A stretch of 38,598 bases of DNA, taken from the IMG/VR virus record IMGVR_UViG_3300033146_000614, positions 1 to 38,598 of that record; one strand, written 5' to 3'. Below the pieces are notes generated by a model, which searched no databases, was not told the DNA's origin, and was given only the letters and a program-made list of their open reading frames with translations. Source of the DNA: a virus. Each line of letters begins with the position of its first letter. Position 1 is the first letter of the stretch. The position numbers were made by a program, and so were the translations under genes. Shown piece by piece: positions 29,498-36,982 of this stretch.

Positions 29498-29695
29498 ATG
29501 AGATATAAAGGAAATGAAAAGAAGTTTTTATTGAAGTTTAAACTGACTGGCTTTATGGTTATGTGTAAGAACTGTGAAGATTGGGATTTGTTTTGTGGAA
29601 GCTCTGATAAAATGTATACTATAAAATATGATGATAAGAAGTCTGCTTTTTTGGTATGTCCTGAGTGGAAACGTAATAAATCAGATGATAGCTGA
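29498..29695 (+). CDS. Cys-rich family protein, 65 aa
   Basis: Leaderless start 6 bases after TATAAT. MRYKGNEKKFLLKFKLTGFM, VMCKNCEDWDLFC, then LVCPEWKRNKS. Clear member of the family, sharing LLKFKLTG and CKNC with the 28485 product. Confidence 0.68.
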   Translation: MRYKGNEKKFLLKFKLTGFMVMCKNCEDWDLFCGSSDKMYTIKYDDKKSAFLVCPEWKRNKSDDS

Positions 29696-29966
29696 ACGGG
29701 TCAAAGAGTTTAAACTCAAACTTAAGGGTCAGGGAGCAATAATGAATGGTTACGGTGAGACTACAGCATGTTGGATGTCTATTTTCACAGGGTTTAAAGG
29801 TTATGGTGTTGGTGAATTAAATCAATATGGCGTCAGTGGTCGTGGGTACAGTAGCACCTATAGAGACAATGGTTATGGTCATGGTTTCAATAATGATGTC
29901 AATAAGAATATGGCAGATATTGATAATTGGGAGTATATAAAGGAGGGTAAAAATGGAAGAACTTAG
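29685..29966 (+). CDS. Hybrid: Cys-family-type leader fused to a Gly/Tyr-rich body
   Basis: ATG lies 10 bases inside the previous gene. The N-terminus IAERVKEFKLKLKGQGAIM copies the family lead-in, but instead of CxxC it runs into a Gly/Tyr-rich segment (NGYGETTACWMS; FKGYGVGELNQYGVSGRGYSS; DNGYGHGFNND). The Gly-rich part recalls the proteins encoded at 37593-38300. Possibly a recombinant between two paralogous groups; the product may also be poorly conserved filler. No strong ribosome site. Confidence 0.5.
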   Translation: MIAERVKEFKLKLKGQGAIMNGYGETTACWMSIFTGFKGYGVGELNQYGVSGRGYSSTYRDNGYGHGFNNDVNKNMADIDNWEYIKEGKNGRT

Positions 29967-31005
29967 ATTTGTAAAGATGGGTAAGATTAGTAAGTTTGAG
30001 AGTTGTGTTCATAATGTAAAACACAACACTAGATATATTGGTCTAGATGAGAAAGGAGAGCCGATGTATAATGATAATGAGTTACCTAGGATCAAATTTA
30101 TAGGGACTGTGAAAATGCATGGAACCCAAGCAGGAGTGGTTCAGAACGGGGCAAGAATACATTCACAGAGTAACAGAAAAATATTAGGTATTGAAGGGGA
30201 TAATGCAGGTTTCAATTCATTTGTTAAGAAACACATTGCTGAATTCGAAGAGATGTTTAAACAAGTTAGAATGCATCATCAGGTACTGAAGAATGAAATC
30301 ATTACTATATATGGAGAATGGTGCGGTCCAGGTATCCAAAGTGGAATGGGTATTAATAAGATGGAAGATAAGTTTATGGTGATCTTCGGGATAAAGATAT
30401 CAACAATAGATGAAGAAGGTAATGCAGTTGGTAAGATGTTAGAACCTAATACATTTAACTATATACAGAACCCAAAGATTAGAGTATATAACATATATGA
30501 TTTCCAAACATATGAGATTGAAATAGATTTTAATAATCTTGAACCTTATGTTGAACAGATTGAGAATTGGGTCAATGCTGTGGCTAAAGAGTGTCCAGTA
30601 GCTAAGAAACTTGGAAACATATCTGGTAATGGTGAAGGTATCGTATTCATAGGTAAATTCGATGGAAACAGATATATATTCAAAAGTAAAATAGATGTTG
30701 ACGCTATAGCTAAAGATAAAATTAGAAAGGTTAAAGTTAAAATATCCCCGGAAAAGTTGGATAGTATAAAATCATTTGTAGAGTACGCATGTAATGAAGA
30801 TAGATTATCACAGATGTTTAAACAGATAAAAACTGTACCAAAGAGTATGACTGATTTAGGTGGTTTCTTAAAATCAGTATCAAGGGATATAATAGACGAA
30901 GAAATTTTAACACTAGAAAAATCAAATTTAGAGTGGGATGATGTTAAGAAACAAATACCCAAATATGCTAGAGATTGGTTCATTAAAAATATAATGGAAG
31001 TTTAA
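29953..31005 (+). CDS. RNA ligase (T4 Rnl2-like)
   Basis: A 350-residue ATP-dependent RNA ligase that seals nicked RNA; phages use it to repair host-cleaved tRNAs and other RNAs. Nucleotidyltransferase motif I is KMHGTQAG with K54 as the adenylated lysine. Later motifs: ITIYGEWCG (motif III-like), FMVIFGIKI (IIIa), GEGIVFIG (IV) and YIFKSKI (V). The C-terminal helical domain (from about 260) fits the Rnl2 type; T4 Rnl2 is 334 aa. GGAGG precedes the ATG and the gene overlaps the previous one by 14 bases. Confidence 0.88.
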   Translation: MEELRFVKMGKISKFESCVHNVKHNTRYIGLDEKGEPMYNDNELPRIKFIGTVKMHGTQAGVVQNGARIHSQSNRKILGIEGDNAGFNSFVKKHIAEFEEMFKQVRMHHQVLKNEIITIYGEWCGPGIQSGMGINKMEDKFMVIFGIKISTIDEEGNAVGKMLEPNTFNYIQNPKIRVYNIYDFQTYEIEIDFNNLEPYVEQIENWVNAVAKECPVAKKLGNISGNGEGIVFIGKFDGNRYIFKSKIDVDAIAKDKIRKVKVKISPEKLDSIKSFVEYACNEDRLSQMFKQIKTVPKSMTDLGGFLKSVSRDIIDEEILTLEKSNLEWDDVKKQIPKYARDWFIKNIMEV

Positions 31006-31006
31006 A

Positions 31007-31402
31007 ATGATATTCATAATAACAATTGTAGTTTTAATTATAATAGCTGGATTTATAGGTTATAAACTTACAGACGAATATACGAGAGGTTTTGGCATAA
31101 CGATTGGTGTAATAGTAGCAATCATGGTATCGATAATATTAATGCTGGTCGATACAGAAGTATTCACACAATCAACAGTAGTTGATAAAAAATCATGTAT
31201 AAATACTGTAGTGTTGTCTGATAAAAACTACGTTGACTTATATAAAAGAGGCACAACTATTAGAATAATTGCACATTCAGACGGTGTGAGGATGTATAAA
31301 GAGACTGGAACTAAAAAGGGTTTCATATTCGAAAAGTCATACAGTAAAGATATTATAGAAATACCATTGAATCTGTTGGAGTATTTACATGAGAGGAAAT
31401 AG
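31007..31402 (+). CDS. Two-span membrane protein, 131 aa
   Basis: Residues 2-19 (IFIITIVVLIIIAGFIGY) and 31-49 (ITIGVIVAIMVSIILMLV) are hydrophobic spans; the remainder is a soluble beta-type domain (CINTVVLSDKNYVDLY; TIRIIAHSDGVRMYKETGTKKGFIFEK). Starts one base after the ligase stop with no strong ribosome site. A superinfection or membrane role is possible but unproven. Confidence 0.6.
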   Translation: MIFIITIVVLIIIAGFIGYKLTDEYTRGFGITIGVIVAIMVSIILMLVDTEVFTQSTVVDKKSCINTVVLSDKNYVDLYKRGTTIRIIAHSDGVRMYKETGTKKGFIFEKSYSKDIIEIPLNLLEYLHERK

Positions 31403-31811
31403 TTATATTGATTATAAACTCCTTAGTGAAGGATATGATATAAAAGGGTTTAAAATATTCAATCTATTCAAAGCAGAGAAATGGTATTTCAATAAATATG
31501 ACACTTATGAGAGCACTCGGTTTGAACCAGAAGATAATACAGTTATTATTGAAGGTGATACAAATGCATGTGGGTGTTGTGATAATACAACATCCATAGA
31601 GATTTCACCTAGATTTATAGACTTACCATTAACTGTGACACATAGATACTTGAAACAAGCAAACTATAGAGAACTACAACGGGTAATTAAAGAAGATGAG
31701 GAAGAAAAAATAAAAGAAAAGGAAATGGAAGAGGAAGAAAAATTATATAGGATAGAGCAAGAGAAAAAAACATTAAAAGAACTCATGAAGAAATATCCTA
31801 CGCAAAAATAA
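31389..31811 (+). CDS. Hypothetical early protein, 140 aa
   Basis: Overlaps the previous gene by 14 bases. Central CGCC in an acidic context (EGDTNACGCCDNTTSIEIS) and a highly charged coiled-coil end (EEKIKEKEMEEEEKLYRIEQEKKTLKEL). No family recognised. Confidence 0.6.
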   Translation: MRGNSYIDYKLLSEGYDIKGFKIFNLFKAEKWYFNKYDTYESTRFEPEDNTVIIEGDTNACGCCDNTTSIEISPRFIDLPLTVTHRYLKQANYRELQRVIKEDEEEKIKEKEMEEEEKLYRIEQEKKTLKELMKKYPTQK

Positions 31812-31849
31812 GGAGATAATCACAGTAAAAAGTTCTTAACCCGTTTTGA

Positions 31850-31869
31850 ACACTAAAGTGTGGTATAAT
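31850..31869 (+). promoter_or_regulatory. Early-type promoter with palindrome
   Basis: ACACTAAAGTGT (31850-31861), GG, TATAAT (31864-31869), preceded by AACCCGTTTTGA, one of the dispersed AACCCGTT elements; the same combination stands at 33790-33825. Confidence 0.8.
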
Positions 31870-31897
31870 ATGAATATGGAAATTAAAAGGAGGAATG

Positions 31898-32110
31898 ATG
31901 AATAAATTAATGAATCTATTAGGGTATGTAAAGGGTAAAAGTTTCAAAGAAATGTTGAAAAATGAGGAGTTTTATAACACTACAGCAGAGAACATTGCAG
32001 AAAACTTTAAAACTGAGTACAACGGGTTAAAAAAGAAATACAAAAGTAAGAAAGATATCGAAATAGTATCAATCAATGCAGCAAAAGGTTTCTTAAATTC
32101 AATAAAATGA
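31898..32110 (+). CDS. Hypothetical early protein, 70 aa
   Basis: AAGGAGG (31887-31893) fits ATG 31898 better than ATG 31895. Basic helical product (MNKLMNLLGYVKGKSFKEML...FKTEYNGLKKKYKSKKDIEIVSINAAKGFLNSIK). Function unknown. Overlaps the next ATG by 4 bases. Confidence 0.6.
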   Translation: MNKLMNLLGYVKGKSFKEMLKNEEFYNTTAENIAENFKTEYNGLKKKYKSKKDIEIVSINAAKGFLNSIK

Positions 32111-32379
32111 GAATAGGAACATTGACAATAGTAATTACTATATTACTAGTATTATTACTATTAACAGGTGCTGGAATCGTTAATATGGAACATAAGAAGT
32201 CTTATATCGAAAATGCAACTTCAGAATTAACAGATTATAAAGAACAATATCTGAGAGCTAATGATTATGGTAAGATGATTATAAAAGAATCAATCAAATC
32301 AAAATTCAAATCTCTAGATGTAAACAAAATTAAAAAATCAAAAATTAGAAGTTTCTTAATAGAAACTAGGGGGTATTAA
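32107..32379 (+). CDS. Single-span membrane protein, 90 aa
   Basis: Residues 5-25 (LTIVITILLVLLLLTGAGIV) form one membrane segment at the N-terminus, followed by a charged helical domain (SELTDYKEQYLRANDYGKMIIKESIKSKF). Topology suggests an anchored soluble domain. ATGA overlap with the upstream gene. Confidence 0.6.
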   Translation: MRIGTLTIVITILLVLLLLTGAGIVNMEHKKSYIENATSELTDYKEQYLRANDYGKMIIKESIKSKFKSLDVNKIKKSKIRSFLIETRGY

Positions 32380-32381
32380 AA

Positions 32382-32723
32382 ATGAAAATCAAGTATTTAC
32401 TATTTAACGAAGGACCAATCGTATATTTTAGCGTATTAGAGATGGATGAAAGATTTAGAAATGATTTCTGTTATGAACACAAAAATGGTATTAACGTGGC
32501 ATCAAAGATGTTCCCAGAAATACAAAAAGACACAGTATATCTAAGAGGTTTAGATATGTCTACAGACAACAATCTAGAAACATTAGAATTATGTAACACA
32601 GAAAATGCTGAAGAATACGTGGAACTCGTAAATGAAGCTATAGAAGGTTGGGCAAAGAATTGGGAAGGTTTTAACCAAGAAGAAAAAGAGATAAGTCACT
32701 TACGATTTGTATACGAATTATAA
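32382..32723 (+). CDS. Hypothetical early protein, 113 aa
   Basis: AGGGGG precedes the ATG. Alpha/beta product (MKIKYLLFNEGPIVYFSVLEMDERFRNDF; TVYLRGLDMSTDNNLETLEL; YVELVNEAIEGWAKNWEGF). The family is unknown to me, though short EWAxNWxGF endings occur in phage proteins. Followed by an early promoter. Confidence 0.6.
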   Translation: MKIKYLLFNEGPIVYFSVLEMDERFRNDFCYEHKNGINVASKMFPEIQKDTVYLRGLDMSTDNNLETLELCNTENAEEYVELVNEAIEGWAKNWEGFNQEEKEISHLRFVYEL

Positions 32724-32744
32724 ACTTTGAACCCGTTAGAAACT

Positions 32745-32764
32745 ACACTAAAGTGTTGTATAAT
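32745..32764 (+). promoter_or_regulatory. Early-type promoter with palindrome
   Basis: ACACTAAAGTGT (32745-32756), TG, TATAAT (32759-32764); AACCCGTT lies just upstream. Serves the 32837 gene and the remnant at 32766. Confidence 0.78.
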
Positions 32765-32765
32765 T

Positions 32766-32822
32766 ATGAAAAGGTTGAATGAATCCAAACTGACTGGGAT
32801 GAGTATATTAAATTGTGCCTAA
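32766..32822 (+). pseudogene. Remnant of a Cys-rich family gene
   Basis: An 18-codon frame MKRLNESKLTGMSILNCA then stop. SKLTGMSILNC copies the lead-in of the family (KLTGxxxxC) and breaks off right after the first Cys, directly behind an early promoter where leaderless family members normally sit. Confidence 0.5.
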
Positions 32823-32836
32823 TATAGGAGAATAGA

Positions 32837-33283
32837 ATGAAAGAAAAATTACAACAAAAACTATATAAAAAATATCCAAAGTTATTCGAAAATGAAATAG
32901 CGTTCGAATTTAACGATGGATGGTATTGGCTCATAGACAATGCATTAGGTACTATACAAGCACATTGTAATAACATCAACAGATATAGTGAAGATGAAGA
33001 ATTTCAAGTCACAGTAATGCAACTGAAAGAAAAATTAGGGACTCTAAGACTATATCTAAACAGTGAAGACGAAGAAATATCAGGGATTATATATCTAGCT
33101 GAAAATATGTCTGAATCTATATGTGAAACATGTGGTAGCACAACTGCAAAGATAAGAGGTAAATATTGGTTATATACGGCATGTGATAAATGTGAAAAAA
33201 AAATGAACAGAAAAAAAATACGCAGAAATATAGAATATAAAATCAGAGTGTTTATAGATAAAATTAAACGACTGGGGGAATAA
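32837..33283 (+). CDS. Conserved phage protein with zinc-ribbon end, 148 aa
   Basis: AGGAG precedes the ATG. The product has FEFNDGWYWLIDNALGTIQAH, then VMQLKEKLGTLRLYL, then ISGIIYLAENMSESICETCG and ACDKCEKK. This is a conserved architecture in phages and some bacteria: GWxxLLxxL...QVKEKFGTLRFY...IxxAExxSxxxCExCG. The four Cys form a zinc ribbon. Function is not known to me. Confidence 0.75.
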   Translation: MKEKLQQKLYKKYPKLFENEIAFEFNDGWYWLIDNALGTIQAHCNNINRYSEDEEFQVTVMQLKEKLGTLRLYLNSEDEEISGIIYLAENMSESICETCGSTTAKIRGKYWLYTACDKCEKKMNRKKIRRNIEYKIRVFIDKIKRLGE

Positions 33284-33480
33284 TGAAATGGAAAGTTGAC
33301 CAAAATTACATGATAGATGCACCATATGTATCAGTAGTAGACCTAAAGGTGTTAATAGAAGTAAATAATGATGAATATGACCTAATATTCGACCCTATAC
33401 TAGGAGATGTAGTATCTTGTAAAAATAAACCTGAAGACTCAATAGTAAGTAGTGTTCTGTGGGTTGAGGTGCAAAAATGA
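33283..33480 (+). CDS. Small hypothetical early protein, 65 aa
   Basis: Overlaps the previous stop by one base (TAATG) with GGGGG upstream. Beta-type product (VDQNYMIDAPYVSVVDLKVLIEVNNDEYDLIFDPILGDVVSCK). No family known. Confidence 0.55.
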   Translation: MKWKVDQNYMIDAPYVSVVDLKVLIEVNNDEYDLIFDPILGDVVSCKNKPEDSIVSSVLWVEVQK

Positions 33481-33519
33481 ATGATGGGAATTATCAAATA
33501 AATTACAACGGTTAAGAAC

Positions 33520-33768
33520 ATGATAGAAAAAAAATATAGACTGATATCAAAACTCAAAAATGTAGAATATTTCGAAGAACTACCATGCTATGACTGTAAC
33601 ATATCAAAATGTTATCAAATAGACAACATTACAAACTGTGACAAAATAAATGAATTTTTATACAAAACTAATTTTTTCGGGTTAACAAGATGGCATAGAG
33701 AAAAACAATTAATAGTAAAAGGTATTCACGTTAAACTCCTGAGGATCACAGGAATGACCATTAAATGA
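33520..33768 (+). CDS. Cys-rich family-like protein, 82 aa
   Basis: Product IEKKYRLISKLKNVEYFEEL, then PCYDCNISKCYQIDNITNCDKINEF. The basic lead, CxxC and later NCDK resemble the family at 28485-29695 although more diverged. A C-terminal extension RWHREKQLIVKGIHVKLLRI is basic. Weak ribosome site (GGTTAAG). Confidence 0.5.
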   Translation: MIEKKYRLISKLKNVEYFEELPCYDCNISKCYQIDNITNCDKINEFLYKTNFFGLTRWHREKQLIVKGIHVKLLRITGMTIK

Positions 33769-33805
33769 AGAGTTTAACAAAATTGCACACTCGAACCCGT
33801 TTTGA

Positions 33806-33825
33806 ACACTAAAGTGTGATATAAT
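33806..33825 (+). promoter_or_regulatory. Early-type promoter with palindrome
   Basis: ACACTAAAGTGT (33806-33817), GA, TATAAT (33820-33825), with AACCCGTTTTGA immediately upstream. Begins the 33844-35901 operon; AGGGGG site before the first ATG. Confidence 0.8.
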
Positions 33826-33843
33826 AGATAATAGGGGGAAATA

Positions 33844-34287
33844 ATGAAATGTCAAAAATGTAGAATCAAAGTTAAGAGAACTAGTATAAAGAACGCAACA
33901 AAAGAACAATTAGCACAAAATACTAATCAACATATCATGGACGTCAACAGAGGGTTAGCATACATAACAAAACTAATCAGAAAAGCTGGAAATTTACACG
34001 ATAATACTAAGTTCGTCAAAATGAACGAATTCTATGATAGCCTGATACTAAGAAAAGATAACGGTTGGTTCGAACAACATATAAAAACAGAAAGACACCA
34101 CCTAGAACAACACACACCAGATGACGTAAACCTAGTAGACATACTAGAATACCTAGTAGATGGAATAATGGCAGGACTAAGCAGATCAGGAACTTATAAC
34201 AAAAGAGAACTACCAGAAGGACTCCTAAAAAAAGCATTCGATAACACAGTAGACCTGATGATGGAAAATATAGACGTGGAAGAATAA
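33844..34287 (+). CDS. DUF5662-like (HD-type) protein, 147 aa
   Basis: After a short N-terminal CxxC (MKCQKCRIK), the product has THQHI-like NTNQHIMDVNRGL, then GNLHDNTKFVKMNEF, then HIKTERHHLEQHTPDDVNLVDILEYLVDGIMAGLSRSG. Regularly placed His/Asp residues (H...HD..KF...E...H...HH.E.....D) match the phage DUF5662 family, which looks like a small HD-type metal-dependent domain. Catalysis is not demonstrated. Confidence 0.7.
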   Translation: MKCQKCRIKVKRTSIKNATKEQLAQNTNQHIMDVNRGLAYITKLIRKAGNLHDNTKFVKMNEFYDSLILRKDNGWFEQHIKTERHHLEQHTPDDVNLVDILEYLVDGIMAGLSRSGTYNKRELPEGLLKKAFDNTVDLMMENIDVEE

Positions 34288-34288
34288 C

Positions 34289-34417
34289 ATGTGGACACTA
34301 TTAGCATTACTATTCACAGCAGCCTGGGTATATGCAGTATACTTGACATACACCAAAGGTGGGAAATACATAAACGACATTATTAATAAATTAAAGAGGA
34401 AAGACAATGGAAAATAA
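34289..34417 (+). CDS. Small membrane protein, 42 aa
   Basis: MWTLLALLFTAAWVYAVYLTY: one span, then a basic tail (NKLKRKDNGK). Starts one base after the previous stop and overlaps the next frame by 11 bases. GTGGAAG-type weak ribosome site. Confidence 0.5.
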   Translation: MWTLLALLFTAAWVYAVYLTYTKGGKYINDIINKLKRKDNGK

Positions 34418-34532
34418 TGAGGACTCAATAGGAGCACTGATATTCGTAATAATAGCAATATCAATAATGTACCACCTACTAGATACTGACGGTATACTAT
34501 TCTGCATAGCTCTAGGGATATGGATGGATTAA
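34407..34532 (+). CDS. Small membrane protein, 41 aa
   Basis: AGAGGAAAG before the ATG. MENNEDSIGALIFVIIAISIMYHLLDTDGILFCIALGIWMD: two short hydrophobic segments separated by LLDTDG, acidic N-terminus. Confidence 0.5.
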   Translation: MENNEDSIGALIFVIIAISIMYHLLDTDGILFCIALGIWMD

Positions 34533-34534
34533 AC

Positions 34535-35014
34535 ATGAAAACAATGATGACTATAGACAATCTTAAATCAATGGAATGTAAACTGAAACCCAATAAAACG
34601 TTCACAGTAGAAGTAACAGAGTCTTACGGAAGATATGAGTACAAATATACACTCGAAATAAAAGAACTAGAAATCTACGCATTCACAAACGATGTACAAC
34701 TAGGTATAAATGAACTTAGATTAGATATTGTAGACTTATATAACCATTATAAAGACCTTAAATCTAATAAAATGGGTAAAACCGTTAACATGTGGAAAGA
34801 TATACTAGTCGATAAAATAGAACCAGTGGTATCAATAGAACAGAATACACTGATAAGGGTATGGGGTGAAGACTATAACGATAACAACATCATAAAGTTC
34901 GAGAGATTCGATTGCTCAAGAGGGGTCAGAAGAGTAGTAACATCTTCAGGTAGATACTGGGACAACTACGAACTTATAGATAATAACGAGATTAACCCAA
35001 ATGTGAGGAAATAA
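34535..35014 (+). CDS. Hypothetical early protein, 159 aa
   Basis: Start placed at ATG 34535, just after the previous stop; an in-frame ATG at 34520 is possible. Product is alpha/beta (MTIDNLKSMECKLKPNKTFTVEVTESYGRYEYKYTLEIKELEIYAF; NTLIRVWGEDYNDNNIIKFERFDCSRGVRRVV). No recognised motif. Confidence 0.55.
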   Translation: MKTMMTIDNLKSMECKLKPNKTFTVEVTESYGRYEYKYTLEIKELEIYAFTNDVQLGINELRLDIVDLYNHYKDLKSNKMGKTVNMWKDILVDKIEPVVSIEQNTLIRVWGEDYNDNNIIKFERFDCSRGVRRVVTSSGRYWDNYELIDNNEINPNVRK

Positions 35015-35178
35015 TGAAAAAATTCAACCTATTAGAAAAAATAGCAATTATATTCAATACCACTGCACTGATATTAAACTTTCTAACACTAGCGACAGAA
35101 TCAGGCGGAGTTAAGAATATATTATTCATACTAATGCACGCTAGCCTGTTATATGTAATATATACAGGGAGGGAATAA
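35014..35178 (+). CDS. Small two-span membrane protein, 54 aa
   Basis: TAATG overlap with the previous stop, GTGAGGA upstream. MKKFNLLEKIAIIFNTTALILNFLTLATESGG then ILFILMHASLLYVIYTGRE: two hydrophobic segments. Confidence 0.55.
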   Translation: MKKFNLLEKIAIIFNTTALILNFLTLATESGGVKNILFILMHASLLYVIYTGRE

Positions 35179-35345
35179 TGAGCAATTTCAAATGTGAAAT
35201 CTGCGGTACTGATATATGTGAAGATAGAAACACAGGAAAATATATAACAGAATGTGAACACTACCCAATCGAAGACGAAATAATAGAAATTAAACCATCA
35301 GAACCAATAAGGGTGGAAAATGAAAATATTAAAGGAGATATATAA
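35178..35345 (+). CDS. Small Cys-rich protein, 55 aa
   Basis: TAATG overlap; GGGAGGGAATAATG gives a strong site. MSNFKCEICGTDICEDRNTGKYITECEHYPIEDEIIEIKP: CxxC...C...C, a likely metal knuckle with an acidic tail. Not a clear member of the main Cys family. Confidence 0.55.
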   Translation: MSNFKCEICGTDICEDRNTGKYITECEHYPIEDEIIEIKPSEPIRVENENIKGDI

Positions 35346-35437
35346 TGAAAAAAACAATATTCACTATCACAGCGGTTACAATAATAGTAGCAATAACTGT
35401 AGTAAATTATAGAATAAACAACTTAAAGGTATTATGA
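35345..35437 (+). CDS. Tiny membrane protein, 30 aa
   Basis: TAATG overlap with AAAGGAGA upstream. MKKTIFTITAVTIIVAITVVNYRINNLKVL: one hydrophobic segment. Real translation is suggested by the ribosome site and overlap pattern. Confidence 0.45.
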   Translation: MKKTIFTITAVTIIVAITVVNYRINNLKVL

Positions 35438-35544
35438 AAAATACTATAGAGAGACTAGAAGAACTAGTAAAAGATCACTATATACAAATAACTGAACTTC
35501 TGGAAATTATTAACATATTAAAAAGGAGGAAAGATGATGGCTAG
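35434..35544 (+). CDS. Tiny helical protein, 36 aa
   Basis: ATGA overlap. MKNTIERLEELVKDHYIQITELLEIINILKRRKDDG: one amphipathic coiled-coil-type helix, then basic. Its end encodes the AGGAGG ribosome site of the next gene. Confidence 0.45.
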   Translation: MKNTIERLEELVKDHYIQITELLEIINILKRRKDDG

Positions 35545-35725
35545 TAACAACAATAACTCAGGTATAGGGGTACTAACTGCACTAACCCTAATATTCATAA
35601 CACTAAAACTAACAAATAATATAGACTGGTCATGGGTATGGGTACTAACTCCATTATGGATATCAATAATAATTCAGATAATACTAATAACAATAATATT
35701 GATTATTAGGAGTTTAGATAGATGA
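35534..35725 (+). CDS. Two-span membrane protein, 63 aa
   Basis: AGGAGG precedes tandem ATGs. Asn/Ser-rich start (MMASNNNNSGIG), then VLTALTLIFITLKL and a long span (SWVWVLTPLWISIIIQIILITIILII). Stop overlaps the next ATG by 4 bases. Confidence 0.55.
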   Translation: MMASNNNNSGIGVLTALTLIFITLKLTNNIDWSWVWVLTPLWISIIIQIILITIILIIRSLDR

Positions 35726-35901
35726 AACGATATAAAGAATTCCAACTGAAGTTTAAAATAACAGGATGTAAACCAGAATGTAATACATGTCACTATAAAA
35801 TGAAAAATTGCAAAAAGAAACAACTTATAATAAAATATAAACAAGATGGTAGGTACTTTAAATCATATATATGTGATAAATGGATGCAAAAAGAAGATTG
35901 A
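35722..35901 (+). CDS. Cys-rich family protein, 59 aa
   Basis: MKRYKEFQLKFKITGCKPEC, NTCHYKMKNC, then YICDKWMQKED: the canonical family layout, closest to 28485 in its start (RYKEF.LK.KI.G). Last gene of the early operon, immediately before the tandem repeats. Confidence 0.65.
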   Translation: MKRYKEFQLKFKITGCKPECNTCHYKMKNCKKKQLIIKYKQDGRYFKSYICDKWMQKED

Positions 35902-35903
35902 TA

Positions 35904-36060
35904 CCTCGACCCCACAACCTCGACCCCACAACCTCGACCTCACAACCTCGACCTTCCAACCTCGACCTTACAACCTCGACCCCACAACCTCGACCTTACA
36001 ACCTCGACCTTACAACCTCGACCTTACAACCCACAACCTCGACCTTCGACCTTCCAACTC
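35904..36060 (+). repeat. 14-bp tandem repeats CTCGACC(C/T)(C/T)ACAAC
   Basis: About ten head-to-tail copies of CTCGACCCCACAAC/CTCGACCTTACAAC, degenerating at the end. The 14-bp unit is not a multiple of three, so frames through it are not proteins. The plus strand is almost free of G here except in TCGA. A short inverted copy (AAGGTCGA) lies at about 36070. No spacers, so not CRISPR. Confidence 0.95.
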
Positions 36061-36109
36061 GCAAGCTACAAGGTCGAACATATCTCAGCTTTTTGATATT
36101 TCAACGGGT

Positions 36110-36500
36110 TCGAACACATTAAATGATTTTTTAACCCGATAAAACCCGTTTGGACCTTCACAATTAGCAAAACATTTATTTTCTGATAATTACAATTTAA
36201 TCTTAACTTATTTCTAATAAGTCGAATATGTCTTCGGTTTTTCGAACCCGTTTGGAAAAAGGCCAAAAAGGCGTCCGAAAATACCAGAAAAAATAGAATC
36301 CAAACGGGTTCGAAATTGCACATTTTTTTTTAACCAATACATCCTATATTTCTATGTATTCTCAATTCGCAGAAATTTGCGAGTGGTGTTTTTGTGACCC
36401 GTTCGAGCCCGTTTTGATTTATTTCCAACGGGTTCGAATTATTTTGGAGCCTTTTTGCTCCTCATTTGGAGCCTTTTTGCTCCTTCGTCCAGTTTGAACC
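36110..36500 (+). other. Non-coding stretch rich in AACGGGTT/AACCCGTT elements and hairpins
   Basis: No credible gene. It holds at least eight copies of the octamer AACCCGTT/AACGGGTT or close variants, often extended to TTCGAA; a small hairpin CGCA/TGCG near 36368-36381; and two tandem copies of the palindrome GGAGCCTTTTTGCTCC (36446-36461 and 36468-36483). Confidence 0.7.
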
Positions 36501-36716
36501 CGTTAAAAGTTTAACGATATTCGGATTATGCGTTAAAAGTTTAACGTTAAAAGTTTAACGACTTTTTGCTCTTTTGTTAAATTTTAACGTTAAAAGTTTA
36601 ACAATTTCGCCGTTAAAAGTTTAACGTTAAACTCTTAACAATATTATACCACAGAATAGTTAAATTTTAACGTTAAATTTTTAACAAAAAGAATTTTTAT
36701 CGTTAAAAGTTTAACG
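36501..36716 (+). repeat. Iteron-like array of GTTAAAAGTTTAAC
   Basis: About ten copies in 216 bases. CGTTAAAAGTTTAACG is at 36501, 36531, 36545, 36588, 36611 and 36701; variants GTTAAATTTTAAC, GTTAAACTCTTAAC and GTTAAATTTTTAAC lie between. Each is nearly palindromic (GTTAAA/TTTAAC), so it could bind a dimer. Copies are partly back-to-back. A minus-strand TATAAT-type box lies inside the array near 36642-36655. Confidence 0.9.
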
Positions 36717-36745
36717 ACTTTTTTGAGACAGACCTCTGCATAAGT

Positions 36746-36774
36746 ATTATACCACAGGTTATAGATGATTGCAA
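36746..36774 (-). promoter_or_regulatory. Sigma70-type promoter, minus strand
   Basis: Minus strand: TTGCAA, 17 bases, TATAAT, with TGTGG before the box. Transcription would run left across the iteron array, where no gene is found. Confidence 0.75.
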
Positions 36775-36808
36775 GGGTTTTTATAATAAAAGATTATTTT
36801 TATTTTAC

Positions 36809-36836
36809 TTGACTTCTATAACAGATATGTTATAAT
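36809..36836 (+). promoter_or_regulatory. Sigma70-type promoter, plus strand
   Basis: TTGACT, 16 bases, TATAAT. Its TTGACTTCTATAAC start and TATAATACTTATGCA end match the minus-strand promoters at 36746 and 36983. No clear gene follows directly. Confidence 0.75.
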
Positions 36837-36982
36837 ACTTATGCAGGAGTGGGTTCGTTTATAACGGGTTCGAACGGGTTTAAACTTCTGCCCCTATAAT
36901 ATACCATATTTGATAGATGATGTCAACCCGTTTGAACCCGTTAAGATTTAACGATATTTTTGAAACAGACCTATGCATAAGT

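Noticed and set aside
30546-30983. Long minus-strand frame inside the RNA ligase gene
   Set aside because: Antisense to a gene with full catalytic motifs. Low-complexity Ser/Leu/Ile composition is typical of shadow frames.
35904-36060. Open frames through the CTCGACC repeats (Pro/Thr/Ser-rich)
   Set aside because: The unit is 14 bp, so all three frames stay open by repetition. No ribosome site; composition unlike any neighbour protein.
36066-36323. Minus-strand open frame in the non-coding block
   Set aside because: No ribosome site or well-placed promoter, and it runs through dispersed repeat elements. Looks like chance openness.
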